This document shows, piece by piece, positions 1 to 7,558 of a DNA stretch of 64,000 nucleotides. Both the position numbers and the translations under genes were made by a program. Origin of the DNA: Lentzea flava. GTDB lineage: Bacteria > Actinomycetota > Actinomycetes > Mycobacteriales > Pseudonocardiaceae. The stretch spans positions 310,001-374,000 of the forward strand of contig NZ_BMRE01000002.1 of NCBI RefSeq assembly GCF_014648475.1, in the 5' to 3' direction. Under the pieces are notes generated by a model, which ran no database searches, was not told the DNA's origin, and saw only the letters and a list, made by a program, of their open reading frames with translations. Numbering within the stretch: the first letter of the stretch is position 1; each line of letters opens with the position of its first letter.

Positions 1-335
1 AGCGCCTCGGAGCGCTCCAGGGAGACTACGACGTCACCATAGGTATCCCATCCGGACTCGGCCAGGTGCTCTCGCAGGCCCTCTGCGAGAAGCTGGGTGA
101 TGCGTAGTTCATCCTGCTCATCGCCCGCAAGACGCTCGTGGTCCTGAGGTCCGAGCAACACTTTGTAGTGGTTGGGGGCTAGCAGTCTGCCACCCGCGAG
201 CTCGCGGATGTTGCTCTCACCCTCCCGTTGCAGCGCCTGTGCCACCTCTTGGGGCACGACGTTGCCGCCGAACACGCGCGCGAAGGTGTTGCCGACAAGA
301 CCTTCCAACTTGCGCTCGAAGCGTTGCAGGCCCAC
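1..335 (-). CDS. fhaA: FHA-domain protein FhaA, N-terminal part (runs off left edge)
   Basis: Only the first 111 codons are present; the gene continues past position 1. The N-terminus reads V-GLQRFERKLEGLVGNTFAR, then a VFGGNVVPQEVAQALQRE stretch, which is the conserved DUF3662 domain that opens FhaA. The C-terminal FHA domain would lie outside the window. The GTG start at 333-335 has a good ribosome binding site (GGAAGGAG, about 6 bases upstream). In actinobacteria FhaA binds phosphothreonine proteins of the PknA/PknB system and acts in cell-wall growth and division. Its gene lies near oriC, next to a tRNA-Leu, as here. Family identification is strong; function is from family knowledge. Confidence 0.93.
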   Translation of the reverse strand, partial: MGLQRFERKLEGLVGNTFARVFGGNVVPQEVAQALQREGESNIRELAGGRLLAPNHYKVLLGPQDHERLAGDEQDELRITQLLAEGLREHLAESGWDTYGDVVVSLERSEA

Positions 336-452
336 GTCAACTCCTTCCGCTCGGACGGGCTCCTGTACCGATCGTATCCGGGTGCGACCCGGCCTACAGG
401 GGGCGATTAGGAACCTGGTTTGGACGCGTGCTAGTGTTCTCCACGTCTCCAG

Positions 453-535
453 GGGCAAGTGGCGGAATGGCAGACGCGCACGGTTCAGGTCCGTGTGTCC
501 GAAAGGACGTGGGGGTTCAACTCCCCCCTTGCCCA
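453..535 (+). tRNA. tRNA-Leu (anticodon CAG)
   Basis: A class II tRNA of 83 nt. The acceptor stem GGGCAAG (453-459) pairs with CTTGCCC (528-534) and the discriminator is A535. The anticodon loop TTCAGGT gives anticodon CAG (reads CUG). A long variable arm (GTGTCCGAAAGGACGT region) and a TTCAA T-loop follow. CCA is not encoded. CUG is the main Leu codon in this genome. Confidence 0.97.
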
Positions 536-549
536 TCGAAAGACAGAGG

Positions 550-586
550 GAACCCCTCTCGCGGAATCCGCGAGGGGGGTTCTTTC
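550..586 (+). terminator. Intrinsic terminator after tRNA-Leu
   Basis: A GC-rich hairpin, GAACCCCTCTCGCGG / CCGCGAGGGGGGTTC with a 3-4 base loop, is followed by a short T-rich run (TTTCGTT). It lies 15 bases after the tRNA. Confidence 0.85.
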
Positions 587-651
587 GTTGATCGGCAGTA
601 TCAGATTCCTTGATCCAACAGGTGATGTCTGTCACTCGTTCGGGGGTCGGC

Positions 652-1437
652 ATGTGGGCGATAGCGGCGGCGGACTTCGGCGCGGAACTCGAACTCGTGG
701 AGCTTCCCGAGCCGGAAGCGGGTCCGAACGAGTTGAAGGTGCGCTTGTTCGCGGCGAGCGTGAACCCGTTCGACCGCAAAGTCGTCGACGGCATGCTTCG
801 CGGTTCCGCGGAACACCGGTTCCCGTTGGTTCCCGGAACTGACGGGGCGGGTGAGGTCGTTGGTTCCGGAGAGAGGATTTTCGGAACGTTCTTCCACCGT
901 CCCGTCGGCATCGGTACATACGCCGAGTACGTCACAGTTCCGGCGGGGAACGCGTTGGCTCCGTTGCCGGAAGACCTCGATCCCGCCGTTGCCGCCGCAT
1001 TGCCGACCGCGGGTATGACCGCCCTGCAGTTGGTCGAGTCGCTGGGTTCCGCGCAATCCGTGCTGATCATCGGGCCGAACGGCGGCGTGGGTTCGTTCGC
1101 CGTCCAGATCGCTCGTGCGGCCGGCAAGCGGGTGATCCCGATCGGCCGGGGCGACTCTCTCGTCGAGGCCGACGCTCTGATCGATCTCGTCAGCGCCGAC
1201 CGTTCGTCGTTCGAGGCGAACGCGCGCTACGCGCCGTTGGCCTTCAACACCAACTACGTCTCCAGCGATCCGGCCCAGAACTTCGGCATGAAGGGGTCGC
1301 GGGAAACGCTCGTGCGCCTCGCGTCGATGGTTCAGGCGGGAGACCTGACCGTGCCGATCAGCCGCCGGGTGCCGCTGCGCGAGGCGACTGACGTTTTCGC
1401 AGGTCACGGGCCTGGCAAGACCGTGATCATCATGTAG
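652..1437 (+). CDS. MDR-family NADPH-dependent quinone/alcohol oxidoreductase-like protein
   Basis: A zinc-independent medium-chain reductase of about 261 aa. An N-terminal GroES-like part (ELPEPEAGPNELKVRLFAAS, VNPFDRK, FPLVPGTDGAGEVV) is followed by a Rossmann part with the nucleotide motif IGPNGGVGSFAVQIA. The usual catalytic-domain zinc Cys residues are absent, as in quinone oxidoreductases. It is shorter than the usual 305-330 aa: the end of the Rossmann fold is condensed. MDR proteins usually begin with an M-x-A-hydrophobic stretch, which favours ATG 652 (MWAIAAADFG); an in-frame ATG lies at 625. The substrate cannot be told. Confidence 0.8.
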   Translation: MWAIAAADFGAELELVELPEPEAGPNELKVRLFAASVNPFDRKVVDGMLRGSAEHRFPLVPGTDGAGEVVGSGERIFGTFFHRPVGIGTYAEYVTVPAGNALAPLPEDLDPAVAAALPTAGMTALQLVESLGSAQSVLIIGPNGGVGSFAVQIARAAGKRVIPIGRGDSLVEADALIDLVSADRSSFEANARYAPLAFNTNYVSSDPAQNFGMKGSRETLVRLASMVQAGDLTVPISRRVPLREATDVFAGHGPGKTVIIM

Positions 1438-1752
1438 GTGGTCGTTCTGGCGCGGTGAACGGTCGACGGGCGGTGACCGGTGCCGCTGACCGGCTTTTCG
1501 TCCCCACGCGTAGCGCACCCACTCTGAGCAGCACTTTTGGTGCGTCCAACCGGATTAACGTCACCCAGACGGCAGCACCGTAGGACCGAACTCCCCGCGC
1601 TGCTCTTCGACCGGTCACCGACCGGTCGGCGCCGTCGATCGCAGGGGGTGCGGTGACCCGGGGGCGGGCCGCGCGCTTCCTGGTACGCCTTATCCAGAGC
1701 ACGAGTCGAAACGCGGCGGATCGCCCGCCGCGGGTGGCGAGGAGGCACTGGC
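1438..1752. other. Intergenic region, 315 bp
   Basis: No convincing gene is seen. Near 1528-1548 there is a short inverted repeat GCAC-TTTTG-GTGC. The segment 1605-1630 repeats ACCGGTC twice (CGACCGGTCACCGACCGGTC), which could be an operator. A strong ribosome binding site GGAGG lies at 1741-1745, serving the next gene. Confidence 0.4.
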
Positions 1753-2370
1753 GTGAGCAGCACCCCAGCAAGGATCGCGGCACCCGGCAGCGCACAGGGA
1801 CTGTCGACCACCGCGCTCCCGGTTCCGGAACTGCCCGCGTCCGTCGAGGAGCTGGCAGCCGCTGCGGCGATCCGCCTCGGCTGGCACGGCGTGGTTCTGC
1901 CGGAGATGGTCCTGATGGGCCGCAAGGTCGTCGTCGTGGCCGAGCTCCTGGCCGACGCCCACGCCGAGCGCGTGTGCGTGGGTGCGGGCCCCGAGGCCGA
2001 CAAGACCACCGTTTCCACGTGGGTGTGGCCGGAGATGGAAGGCCGCGTCCCGCCGGCCGCCGTCCGCATCGTCGGCGTCCTGGCCGTCGCCCGCCACTGG
2101 CGCACCGCGCTCGCGTCCGCCGTCCCCTTCGCCCGCTACGGCAACGCCGCGGTCGTCCTCCCGGAGTCGGTCGCGTTCTCGCACGACTACCTGTCGAACT
2201 GCCTGCCGCGCGTCCGCCGCTACGGCGTCTCGGTCCTGCTGGCCGACGACGAGAAGGACCTCTCGGTCGACGTCTCCGGCCGCCAGGAGACCGTGCCGGC
2301 CGAGGACACCGCCATCACCCGCTGGGTCAACGAGCTCGTCTACGAGCAGGTGCTCGCCACCGCCTCCTGA
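1753..2370 (+). CDS. Conserved hypothetical protein
   Basis: A 205-aa soluble protein that I do not recognise. It has an Ala/Pro-rich N-terminus of about 30 residues, then an alpha/beta-looking domain with WHGVVLPEMVLMGRKVVVV and FARYGNAAVVLPES blocks. There is no signal peptide or membrane segment. The GTG start is fixed by GGAGG at 1741-1745, seven bases upstream. Codon use (G/C at the third position) is strongly coding. It is followed after 15 bp by the NAD(P)-binding protein gene, so the two may be co-transcribed. Confidence 0.75.
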   Translation: MSSTPARIAAPGSAQGLSTTALPVPELPASVEELAAAAAIRLGWHGVVLPEMVLMGRKVVVVAELLADAHAERVCVGAGPEADKTTVSTWVWPEMEGRVPPAAVRIVGVLAVARHWRTALASAVPFARYGNAAVVLPESVAFSHDYLSNCLPRVRRYGVSVLLADDEKDLSVDVSGRQETVPAEDTAITRWVNELVYEQVLATAS

Positions 2371-2385
2371 TCTACGGTCGGGGGC

Positions 2386-3042
2386 ATGCGAGTAGTCATA
2401 GCCGGCGGACACGGGCAGATCGCGCTGCTTCTGGAGCAGCAGCTGGCCACCCGTGGAGACGCGGCGACAGCACTGGTCCGCAACCCCGATCACTTCAGCG
2501 ACGTGCAGGAAGCCGGAGCCGTTCCGGTGCTGTGCGACCTCGAGTCCTCCGACCTGGACTCGGTCGCCGCGTATTTGAACGGCGCGGACGCCGCGGTTTT
2601 CGCCGCAGGCGCAGGGCCAGGCTCAGGAGCCGCCCGCAAGGACACCGTGGACTACGGGGCCGCCGCCCTGTTCGCCTCGGCCGCGGTCGAGGCGGGGGTG
2701 CGGCGGTTCGTCCAGGTGTCGACCGTCGGGATCGAGTCCGCCGACTCCCCGTCCGTGGATCCGGAGTTCGCGGTCTACCTCAAGGCCAAGAAGCTGGCCG
2801 AGGAAGACCTCAGGTCCCGTGACCTCGACTGGACGATCCTGCGGCCGGGACCGTTGGTGAACGACCCGCCCACCGGACTGGTCACGCTGGCAGCGCCCCG
2901 GTTGCCGCGGGCGTCGGTCACTCGGGCGGACGTCGCTGCCGTGCTGGCGGAGTTGCTCAACGCGCCGCAGACGATCGGCAAGACGCTGGAGCTCACGAAC
3001 GGCGAGACGCCGGTCGCCGACGCCGTTCGCGCGATTCTCTAG
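2386..3042 (+). CDS. NAD(P)-binding atypical SDR (YwnB/YhfK-like)
   Basis: A 218-aa single-domain Rossmann protein. The N-terminal MRVVIAGGHGQIA is a GxxGxxG-type dinucleotide site, and the later LDWTILRPGPLVNDPPTG block is typical of atypical short-chain dehydrogenases (NAD(P)H-binding, NmrA/YwnB-like). The catalytic Tyr-xxx-Lys is kept as YLKAKK near residue 130. Such proteins act as NADPH sensors or as reductases of unknown substrate. Its stop codon overlaps that of the convergent lactone oxidase by four bases. Confidence 0.85.
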   Translation: MRVVIAGGHGQIALLLEQQLATRGDAATALVRNPDHFSDVQEAGAVPVLCDLESSDLDSVAAYLNGADAAVFAAGAGPGSGAARKDTVDYGAAALFASAAVEAGVRRFVQVSTVGIESADSPSVDPEFAVYLKAKKLAEEDLRSRDLDWTILRPGPLVNDPPTGLVTLAAPRLPRASVTRADVAAVLAELLNAPQTIGKTLELTNGETPVADAVRAIL

Positions 3043-4319
3043 CCGAGCACCCGGTCCAGGTAGGTGTTCGTGAACGTCCTGCCAGGATCGACTTCGTCCC
3101 GCACCCGCAGGAAGTCGTCGAAGTGCGGGTACAGCGGACGGAGTTCGGTCGCCGTCAGGTCGTGCATCTTGCCCCAGTGCGGACGTCCGCCGACGGACGC
3201 GGCGATGCTCGCGTACGCGTCGAAGAAGGCCTTGTACTGCATGCCGAGCGCCTGGTGCATCGAGATGTACGCGGTGTCGCGGCCCGACGCGGTGGACAGC
3301 CAGATGTCGTCGGCCTGCGCGACTCGCACCTCGCACGGCACGATCAGCGCGTCCCGGTCGCCGAGCTTGTTCGCGACCGCGCGGAGTTCCGCGATGACGT
3401 CCATCAGCGTCTCGCGCGGGATGGAGAACTCGGTCTCCACGAACCGGACTCGGCGCGGCGTCACGAAGACGTTGTGCGAGTAGTCCGAATAGGACCGTTC
3501 GGAGATCAGCGAGCCGCAGATCTCGTTCAGCTTGCGGGTGTAGCGCGGGAACGTCTTGGCCACCTTGCACACCGCGCCGAACGCGGCGTTCTCCATGACC
3601 TCGTACTCCCAGAGCTGGCGTGCGCGGGAGAGCGGCTTCGCCGGCTCGGGAATCCTGTTGTTGCGCTTGAGGATCACCCGGTCGGAGTGCGTGAACCAGT
3701 GGAACTCCACGTGGTCCTCGACCGCGCACAGGTCGTCGAACTGCTCCAGCACGGCGTCGAGCCGGCCGGGTGCCTCGGAGGCCTGCAGCACGAACGACGG
3801 CACGCACTGGAGCGTGATCGTGCTGATGATGCCGAGCGCGCCGAGGCCGACGCGGGCGGCGTTGAACAGGTCGGGGCGTTCCGAGCGAGAGCACGTGACG
3901 ACGGATCCGTCAGCCAGCACGAGTTCCAGTTCGGCGATGGCGGTGGCCAGGACGCCGAGCTTGGCGCCGGTGCCGTGGGTGGAGGTCGAGACGGCGCCCG
4001 CGATGGTCTGGGCGTCGATGTCGCCGAGGTTCGGCATGGCGAGGCCGAGGCGGTGCAGGTCGGCGTTCAGCACGTGCAGCGGGGTGCCGGAGCGGACGGT
4101 CACCAGGCCGGACTCCGTGTCCGCGCGCACGATTCCCGTCCAACGGTTCAGGTCGAGCGCCACCTCGGGCGCGACCGCGATGTCGTTGAACGAGTGACCG
4201 CTGCCCCGCGCGCGGACACGGCCGGCGGACACGACCGCCGCCGCGATCTCGTCCGTGCTCGTCGGGTGGACGACGCGCGTAGGCGTGCACGAAGCCGTTC
4301 TAGCCCAGTTCGTCCACAC
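3039..4319 (-). CDS. FAD-dependent aldonolactone oxidase (D-arabinono-1,4-lactone / L-gulonolactone oxidase family)
   Basis: About 426 aa. An N-terminal PCMH-type FAD domain has the signature RARGSGHSFNDIAVA (the His is the usual covalent-flavin position) and TIAGAVSTSTHGTGAK. A C-terminal ALO domain ends in YPHFDDFLRVRDEVDPGRTF. The family oxidises aldono-1,4-lactones or related sugar alcohols, giving H2O2 or reducing another acceptor. A longer start (GTG 4331) exists, but the GGAGG at 4326-4330 on this strand sits just upstream of GTG 4319, so 4319 is preferred. It is divergent from the amino-acid deaminase/aldolase gene; the two families are often neighbours in actinomycetes. Confidence 0.9.
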   Translation of the reverse strand: MWTNWARTASCTPTRVVHPTSTDEIAAAVVSAGRVRARGSGHSFNDIAVAPEVALDLNRWTGIVRADTESGLVTVRSGTPLHVLNADLHRLGLAMPNLGDIDAQTIAGAVSTSTHGTGAKLGVLATAIAELELVLADGSVVTCSRSERPDLFNAARVGLGALGIISTITLQCVPSFVLQASEAPGRLDAVLEQFDDLCAVEDHVEFHWFTHSDRVILKRNNRIPEPAKPLSRARQLWEYEVMENAAFGAVCKVAKTFPRYTRKLNEICGSLISERSYSDYSHNVFVTPRRVRFVETEFSIPRETLMDVIAELRAVANKLGDRDALIVPCEVRVAQADDIWLSTASGRDTAYISMHQALGMQYKAFFDAYASIAASVGGRPHWGKMHDLTATELRPLYPHFDDFLRVRDEVDPGRTFTNTYLDRVLG

Positions 4320-4359
4320 ACGGACCTCCACGAGAGAGTGTGACCTGCGAGTAACGTAA

Positions 4360-4374
4360 GTGAAAGCTCTTCAC
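4360..4374. promoter_or_regulatory. Candidate operator between divergent oxidase and deaminase genes
   Basis: A perfect inverted repeat GTGAA-AGCTC-TTCAC lies between two divergent starts (4319 and 4406). A related half-site (GGCTCTTTCAC) occurs near 6239-6250, upstream of the TetR gene and the beta-glucosidase gene, so the nearby TetR protein is a candidate binder. The link is inference. Confidence 0.5.
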
Positions 4375-4405
4375 GTTTCAAGGGTTGACGACGTACCGTC
4401 AGTGC

Positions 4406-5587
4406 ATGCGCAGAACACGACTCGACGTCGCGACGAAGGACCTGGATCCTCCGTTCGCGATCGTCGACCTGGACGCCTTCGACCACAACGCGGCGGACCT
4501 CGCCCGCCGCGCTGCCGGTCATCCGATCCGGGTCGCGAGCAAGTCGATCCGCGTGCGCGACCTGGTGAGCCGGGCACTCGAACGGCCCGGCTACTCCGGG
4601 ATCATGTGCTACTCGCTGGCCGAGGCGCTGTGGTTGTCGGAGCAGAACGTCAGCGACGACCTGCTGGTGGCCTACCCGACCGCTGACCGCGCAGCGCTGC
4701 AAAAGCTCGCGGCCAACGAAACCGCACGTCAGCGCGTCACCATCATGGTCGACTCGATCGAGCACCTCGACTTCGTGGACGCCGCGATCGGCCCGCACTC
4801 CGACATCCGCGTGTGCCTCGAACTGGACGTCTCGTGGCGCCCGCTGCCCGGCGTCCACATCGGTCCGCGCCGTTCGCCGATCCACACCCCGCAGCAGGCC
4901 CGCGCGCTCGCCGCCAGGATCACCCAACGGCGAGGCTTCAAGCTCGTCGGCGTCATGGCGTACGAGGGCCAGATCGCGGGCCTCGGCGACAACCCGCCCG
5001 GCCAGCCGTTGCGCGCCATCGGAATCCGGCTCATCCAGGCCAAGTCCGGCCCCGAGCTGGTGGCCCGCCGCACCGCCGCGATCACCGCCGTCAGGCAGGT
5101 GGCAGACCTGGAGTTCGTCAACGGCGGCGGCACCGGCAGCCTCGAACTGACCGGCTCCGACCCGTCCGTCACCGAGCTCGCGGCAGGCTCCGGCCTCTTC
5201 GGCCCGACCCTCTTCGACGCCTACCAGTCGTTCAAGCCGGTGCCCGCGGCGCTCTTCGCGCTGTCGGTGGTCCGCAAGCCGAACAAGCGCACGGCAACGC
5301 TCTTCGCCGGCGGCTACATCGCGTCCGGCACACCGACGCCCGACCGGCAGCCGTCGCCGTACCTGCCGGAGGGGCTGAAGACGCTCGGCCTCGAAGGCGC
5401 GGGCGAGGTGCAGACGCCAGTCACCGGCAAGGCCGCCGAGCAGCTGAAGATCGGTGACCGGGTCTGGATGCGGCACGCCAAGGCGGGCGAGCTGTTCGAG
5501 CGGTTCGACGAGGTGCACCTGGTGCGAGGTGACCGGATCGAACGGACCGTGCCCACGTACCGCGGTGAGCGCCGCAACTTCGGCTAG
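4406..5587 (+). CDS. PLP-dependent amino acid deaminase/aldolase (alanine racemase N-domain, D-threonine aldolase-like)
   Basis: 393 aa. The N-terminal barrel reads PFAIVDLDAFDHNAADLARR and then RVASKSIR, where the first Lys of VASKSIRV is the expected PLP Schiff-base lysine (about residue 46). Mid-domain motifs MAYEGQIAGLGD and FVNGGGTGSLE bind the PLP phosphate. The C-terminal half (GDRVWMRHAKAGELFERFDEVHLV) is the D-serine dehydratase-like domain with metal-type His and Cys/Glu positions. The family acts on D-amino acids or beta-hydroxy amino acids; the substrate is not known. The stop overlaps that of the convergent TetR gene. Confidence 0.87.
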   Translation: MRRTRLDVATKDLDPPFAIVDLDAFDHNAADLARRAAGHPIRVASKSIRVRDLVSRALERPGYSGIMCYSLAEALWLSEQNVSDDLLVAYPTADRAALQKLAANETARQRVTIMVDSIEHLDFVDAAIGPHSDIRVCLELDVSWRPLPGVHIGPRRSPIHTPQQARALAARITQRRGFKLVGVMAYEGQIAGLGDNPPGQPLRAIGIRLIQAKSGPELVARRTAAITAVRQVADLEFVNGGGTGSLELTGSDPSVTELAAGSGLFGPTLFDAYQSFKPVPAALFALSVVRKPNKRTATLFAGGYIASGTPTPDRQPSPYLPEGLKTLGLEGAGEVQTPVTGKAAEQLKIGDRVWMRHAKAGELFERFDEVHLVRGDRIERTVPTYRGERRNFG

Positions 5588-6198
5588 GCCGGGAGGCGCG
5601 ACGACAGGTAGCCCCTGACCAGCACCTTCGCCTCCAGCAGGATCGCCTGGTCGCCGGTCGAGCTGTTCCGGAACGCCATCTTCAGCACGGCGTCCGCGGC
5701 CTCGACCGCGATCGCGATCGGCAGCTGGACCTCGCTCATCGGGATCCCGAACTTGCCGGAGATCAGCTCGGAGATCTTGTCGGAGATGACGGCGTTGTTG
5801 TCGCGGCGATCGTCCAGCAGCCGCATGTCCACGACGTCGCCGAAGTGCAGTTTCCCGAACGCGGGGATCTCGCGGTGCATCGTCACGTAGACGTCGAACA
5901 CCGTGTCCACGGCGTCCCACCAGTGCTCGAGGGTCGCCTTCTCGAGCCGTTCGGTGATGCCCTGGGAGAACCTGTCGACGTTGCGCAGGGTCAGTGCCTG
6001 CACGACGGCTCTCTTGTCCGGGAAGAACTGGTACAGCGAGCCGACCGCCACACCCGCTCTCTCCGCGATCAACGTCGTGGTGACGCCGTCGTAGCCCACC
6101 TCGTCGATGAGGGTCGCGCAGGCCTCGAGCATTCGCTCTACTCGCTTGGCGCTGCGCTGCTGGACGGGCTGACGGCGAAGCGGGGTGGTGCTCGTCAC
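5584..6198 (-). CDS. TetR/AcrR-family transcriptional regulator
   Basis: About 204 aa. The N-terminal helix-turn-helix reads RVERMLEACATLIDEVGYDG, then TTTLIAERAGVAVGSLYQFF, the canonical TetR DNA-binding domain. The C-terminal ligand domain ends ILLEAKVLVRGYLSSRLPA. GTG 6198 is preferred because GGGAG lies six bases upstream; an in-frame ATG at 6228 would add ten residues. It is divergent from the beta-glucosidase operon and convergent with the deaminase gene, so it could control either; see the palindrome at 4360-4374. Confidence 0.9.
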   Translation of the reverse strand: MTSTTPLRRQPVQQRSAKRVERMLEACATLIDEVGYDGVTTTLIAERAGVAVGSLYQFFPDKRAVVQALTLRNVDRFSQGITERLEKATLEHWWDAVDTVFDVYVTMHREIPAFGKLHFGDVVDMRLLDDRRDNNAVISDKISELISGKFGIPMSEVQLPIAIAVEAADAVLKMAFRNSSTGDQAILLEAKVLVRGYLSSRLPA

Positions 6199-6310
6199 GG
6201 CGACTCCCAGTAGTTCGGGTGCTTCCATCTTGCCTGTTGTACGGCTCTTTCACTTCCCTGAACCTGTCAACACGCCTACGATCCGAACAAGTTTCACATT
6301 TGGAGGATCG

Positions 6311-7558
6311 ATGAGCGACTTCCTCTGGGGAGTGTCGACGTCCGCGTTTCAGATCGAAGGCGCGTTCAACGAGGGCGGCCGGGGTCCCTCCGTGTGGGAC
6401 GAGTTCGCTCCGGTGCACGACAACCACAACGCCAGCGTCGCCTGCGATCATTACCACCGCTGGCGTGAAGACGTTGCGCTCATGACACAGCTCGGCGTGA
6501 ACGCGTACCGGTTCTCCATCGCGTGGCCGCGCATCCAGCCGACGGGCAAGGGACCTGTCAACGCCGAGGGGCTCGACTTCTACGACCGCCTGGTCGACGC
6601 GCTCGTCGACGTCGGCATCGCCCCCGTGGTCACGCTCTACCACTGGGACACCCCGCTGGAGCTCGAAGCCGAGGGCGGGTGGCTCAACCGGGACATCGCC
6701 GACCGGTTCGCCGACTACACCGCGCTGGTCGCCGACCGTCTCGCCGACCGGGTCAAGCTGTGGATCCCGATCAACGAGCCCGCGATGGTGACGTTGCAGG
6801 GCTACGCGATCGGTGAGCACGCGCCGGGCAAGACGTTGCTCTTCGACGCGTTGCCGACCGCCCACCACCTGAACCTCGCTCACGGTCGTGCGGTGGAAGT
6901 GCTCCGGTCGTTCAACGCGAACCAGGTCGGCACCGCGAACAACCACACGCCCGCCTGGCCGGCTGCTCCGAACGACGTAGCAGCTGCCGAGGCGTACAGC
7001 GAAATCCACAACTGGTTGTACGCGGACCCACTTCTGTCGGGCCGATATTCCGACGCAGTCGCGGATCGGCTGCCGATCGAGAACGGTGACCTGCGGACGA
7101 TTCACCAGCCGCTCGACTTCTACGGCGTGAACTACTACAACCCGACGCGGCTGAAGTCGCCGTCGGAGGGCAACCCGCTGCCGTTCGAGCTGGTGGAGAT
7201 CGGCGAGTACCCGCGGACCGGCTTCGGCTGGCCGATCGTGCCGTCCGGGCTGACGGAGATGATCACCCAGCTCCGCGAGCGGTACCCGAACCTGCCGCCG
7301 GTGTACGTCACCGAGAGCGGCTGCAGCTTCCCGGACGAGATCGAGGACGCCGACCGGATCTCCTTCCTCGACGGACACCTCAAGGCAGCGCAGGCGGCGG
7401 ACGTGTCCGGCTACTTCGTGTGGTCCCTGCTCGACAACTTCGAGTGGGAGGCCGGCTATTCGCAGCGGTTCGGGCTGGTCCACGTCGACTACGAGACCCA
7501 GCGACGCACTCCGCGCGACTCGTTCCACTGGTACAGAAAGGTGATCAGTGGTGAGTGA
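6311..7558 (+). CDS. Family 1 glycoside hydrolase (beta-glucosidase)
   Basis: 415 aa, a complete but slightly short GH1 (TIM barrel). The opening FLWGVSTSAFQIEG is the GH1 N-terminal signature. The acid/base Glu is in IPINEP (E156) and the nucleophile Glu in YVTESG (E335). The final WSLLDNFEWEAGYSQRFGL is the conserved aglycone-site block. No signal peptide is present, so it works in the cytoplasm on imported beta-glucosides. The start is fixed by GGAGG directly upstream (6302-6306). The next gene, an MFS transporter, overlaps by 11 bp, which suggests uptake plus hydrolysis. Confidence 0.95.
   Translation: MSDFLWGVSTSAFQIEGAFNEGGRGPSVWDEFAPVHDNHNASVACDHYHRWREDVALMTQLGVNAYRFSIAWPRIQPTGKGPVNAEGLDFYDRLVDALVDVGIAPVVTLYHWDTPLELEAEGGWLNRDIADRFADYTALVADRLADRVKLWIPINEPAMVTLQGYAIGEHAPGKTLLFDALPTAHHLNLAHGRAVEVLRSFNANQVGTANNHTPAWPAAPNDVAAAEAYSEIHNWLYADPLLSGRYSDAVADRLPIENGDLRTIHQPLDFYGVNYYNPTRLKSPSEGNPLPFELVEIGEYPRTGFGWPIVPSGLTEMITQLRERYPNLPPVYVTESGCSFPDEIEDADRISFLDGHLKAAQAADVSGYFVWSLLDNFEWEAGYSQRFGLVHVDYETQRRTPRDSFHWYRKVISGE

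Noticed and set aside
1404..2105. 233-aa minus-strand frame over the hypothetical gene at 1753-2370
   Set aside because: The plus-strand frame has GGAGG and coding-type codon use; this one is an antisense shadow.
4148..7528. 1126-aa minus-strand open frame
   Set aside because: Runs across four real genes on both strands; rich in Arg/Val/Asp with no domain. High-GC shadow.
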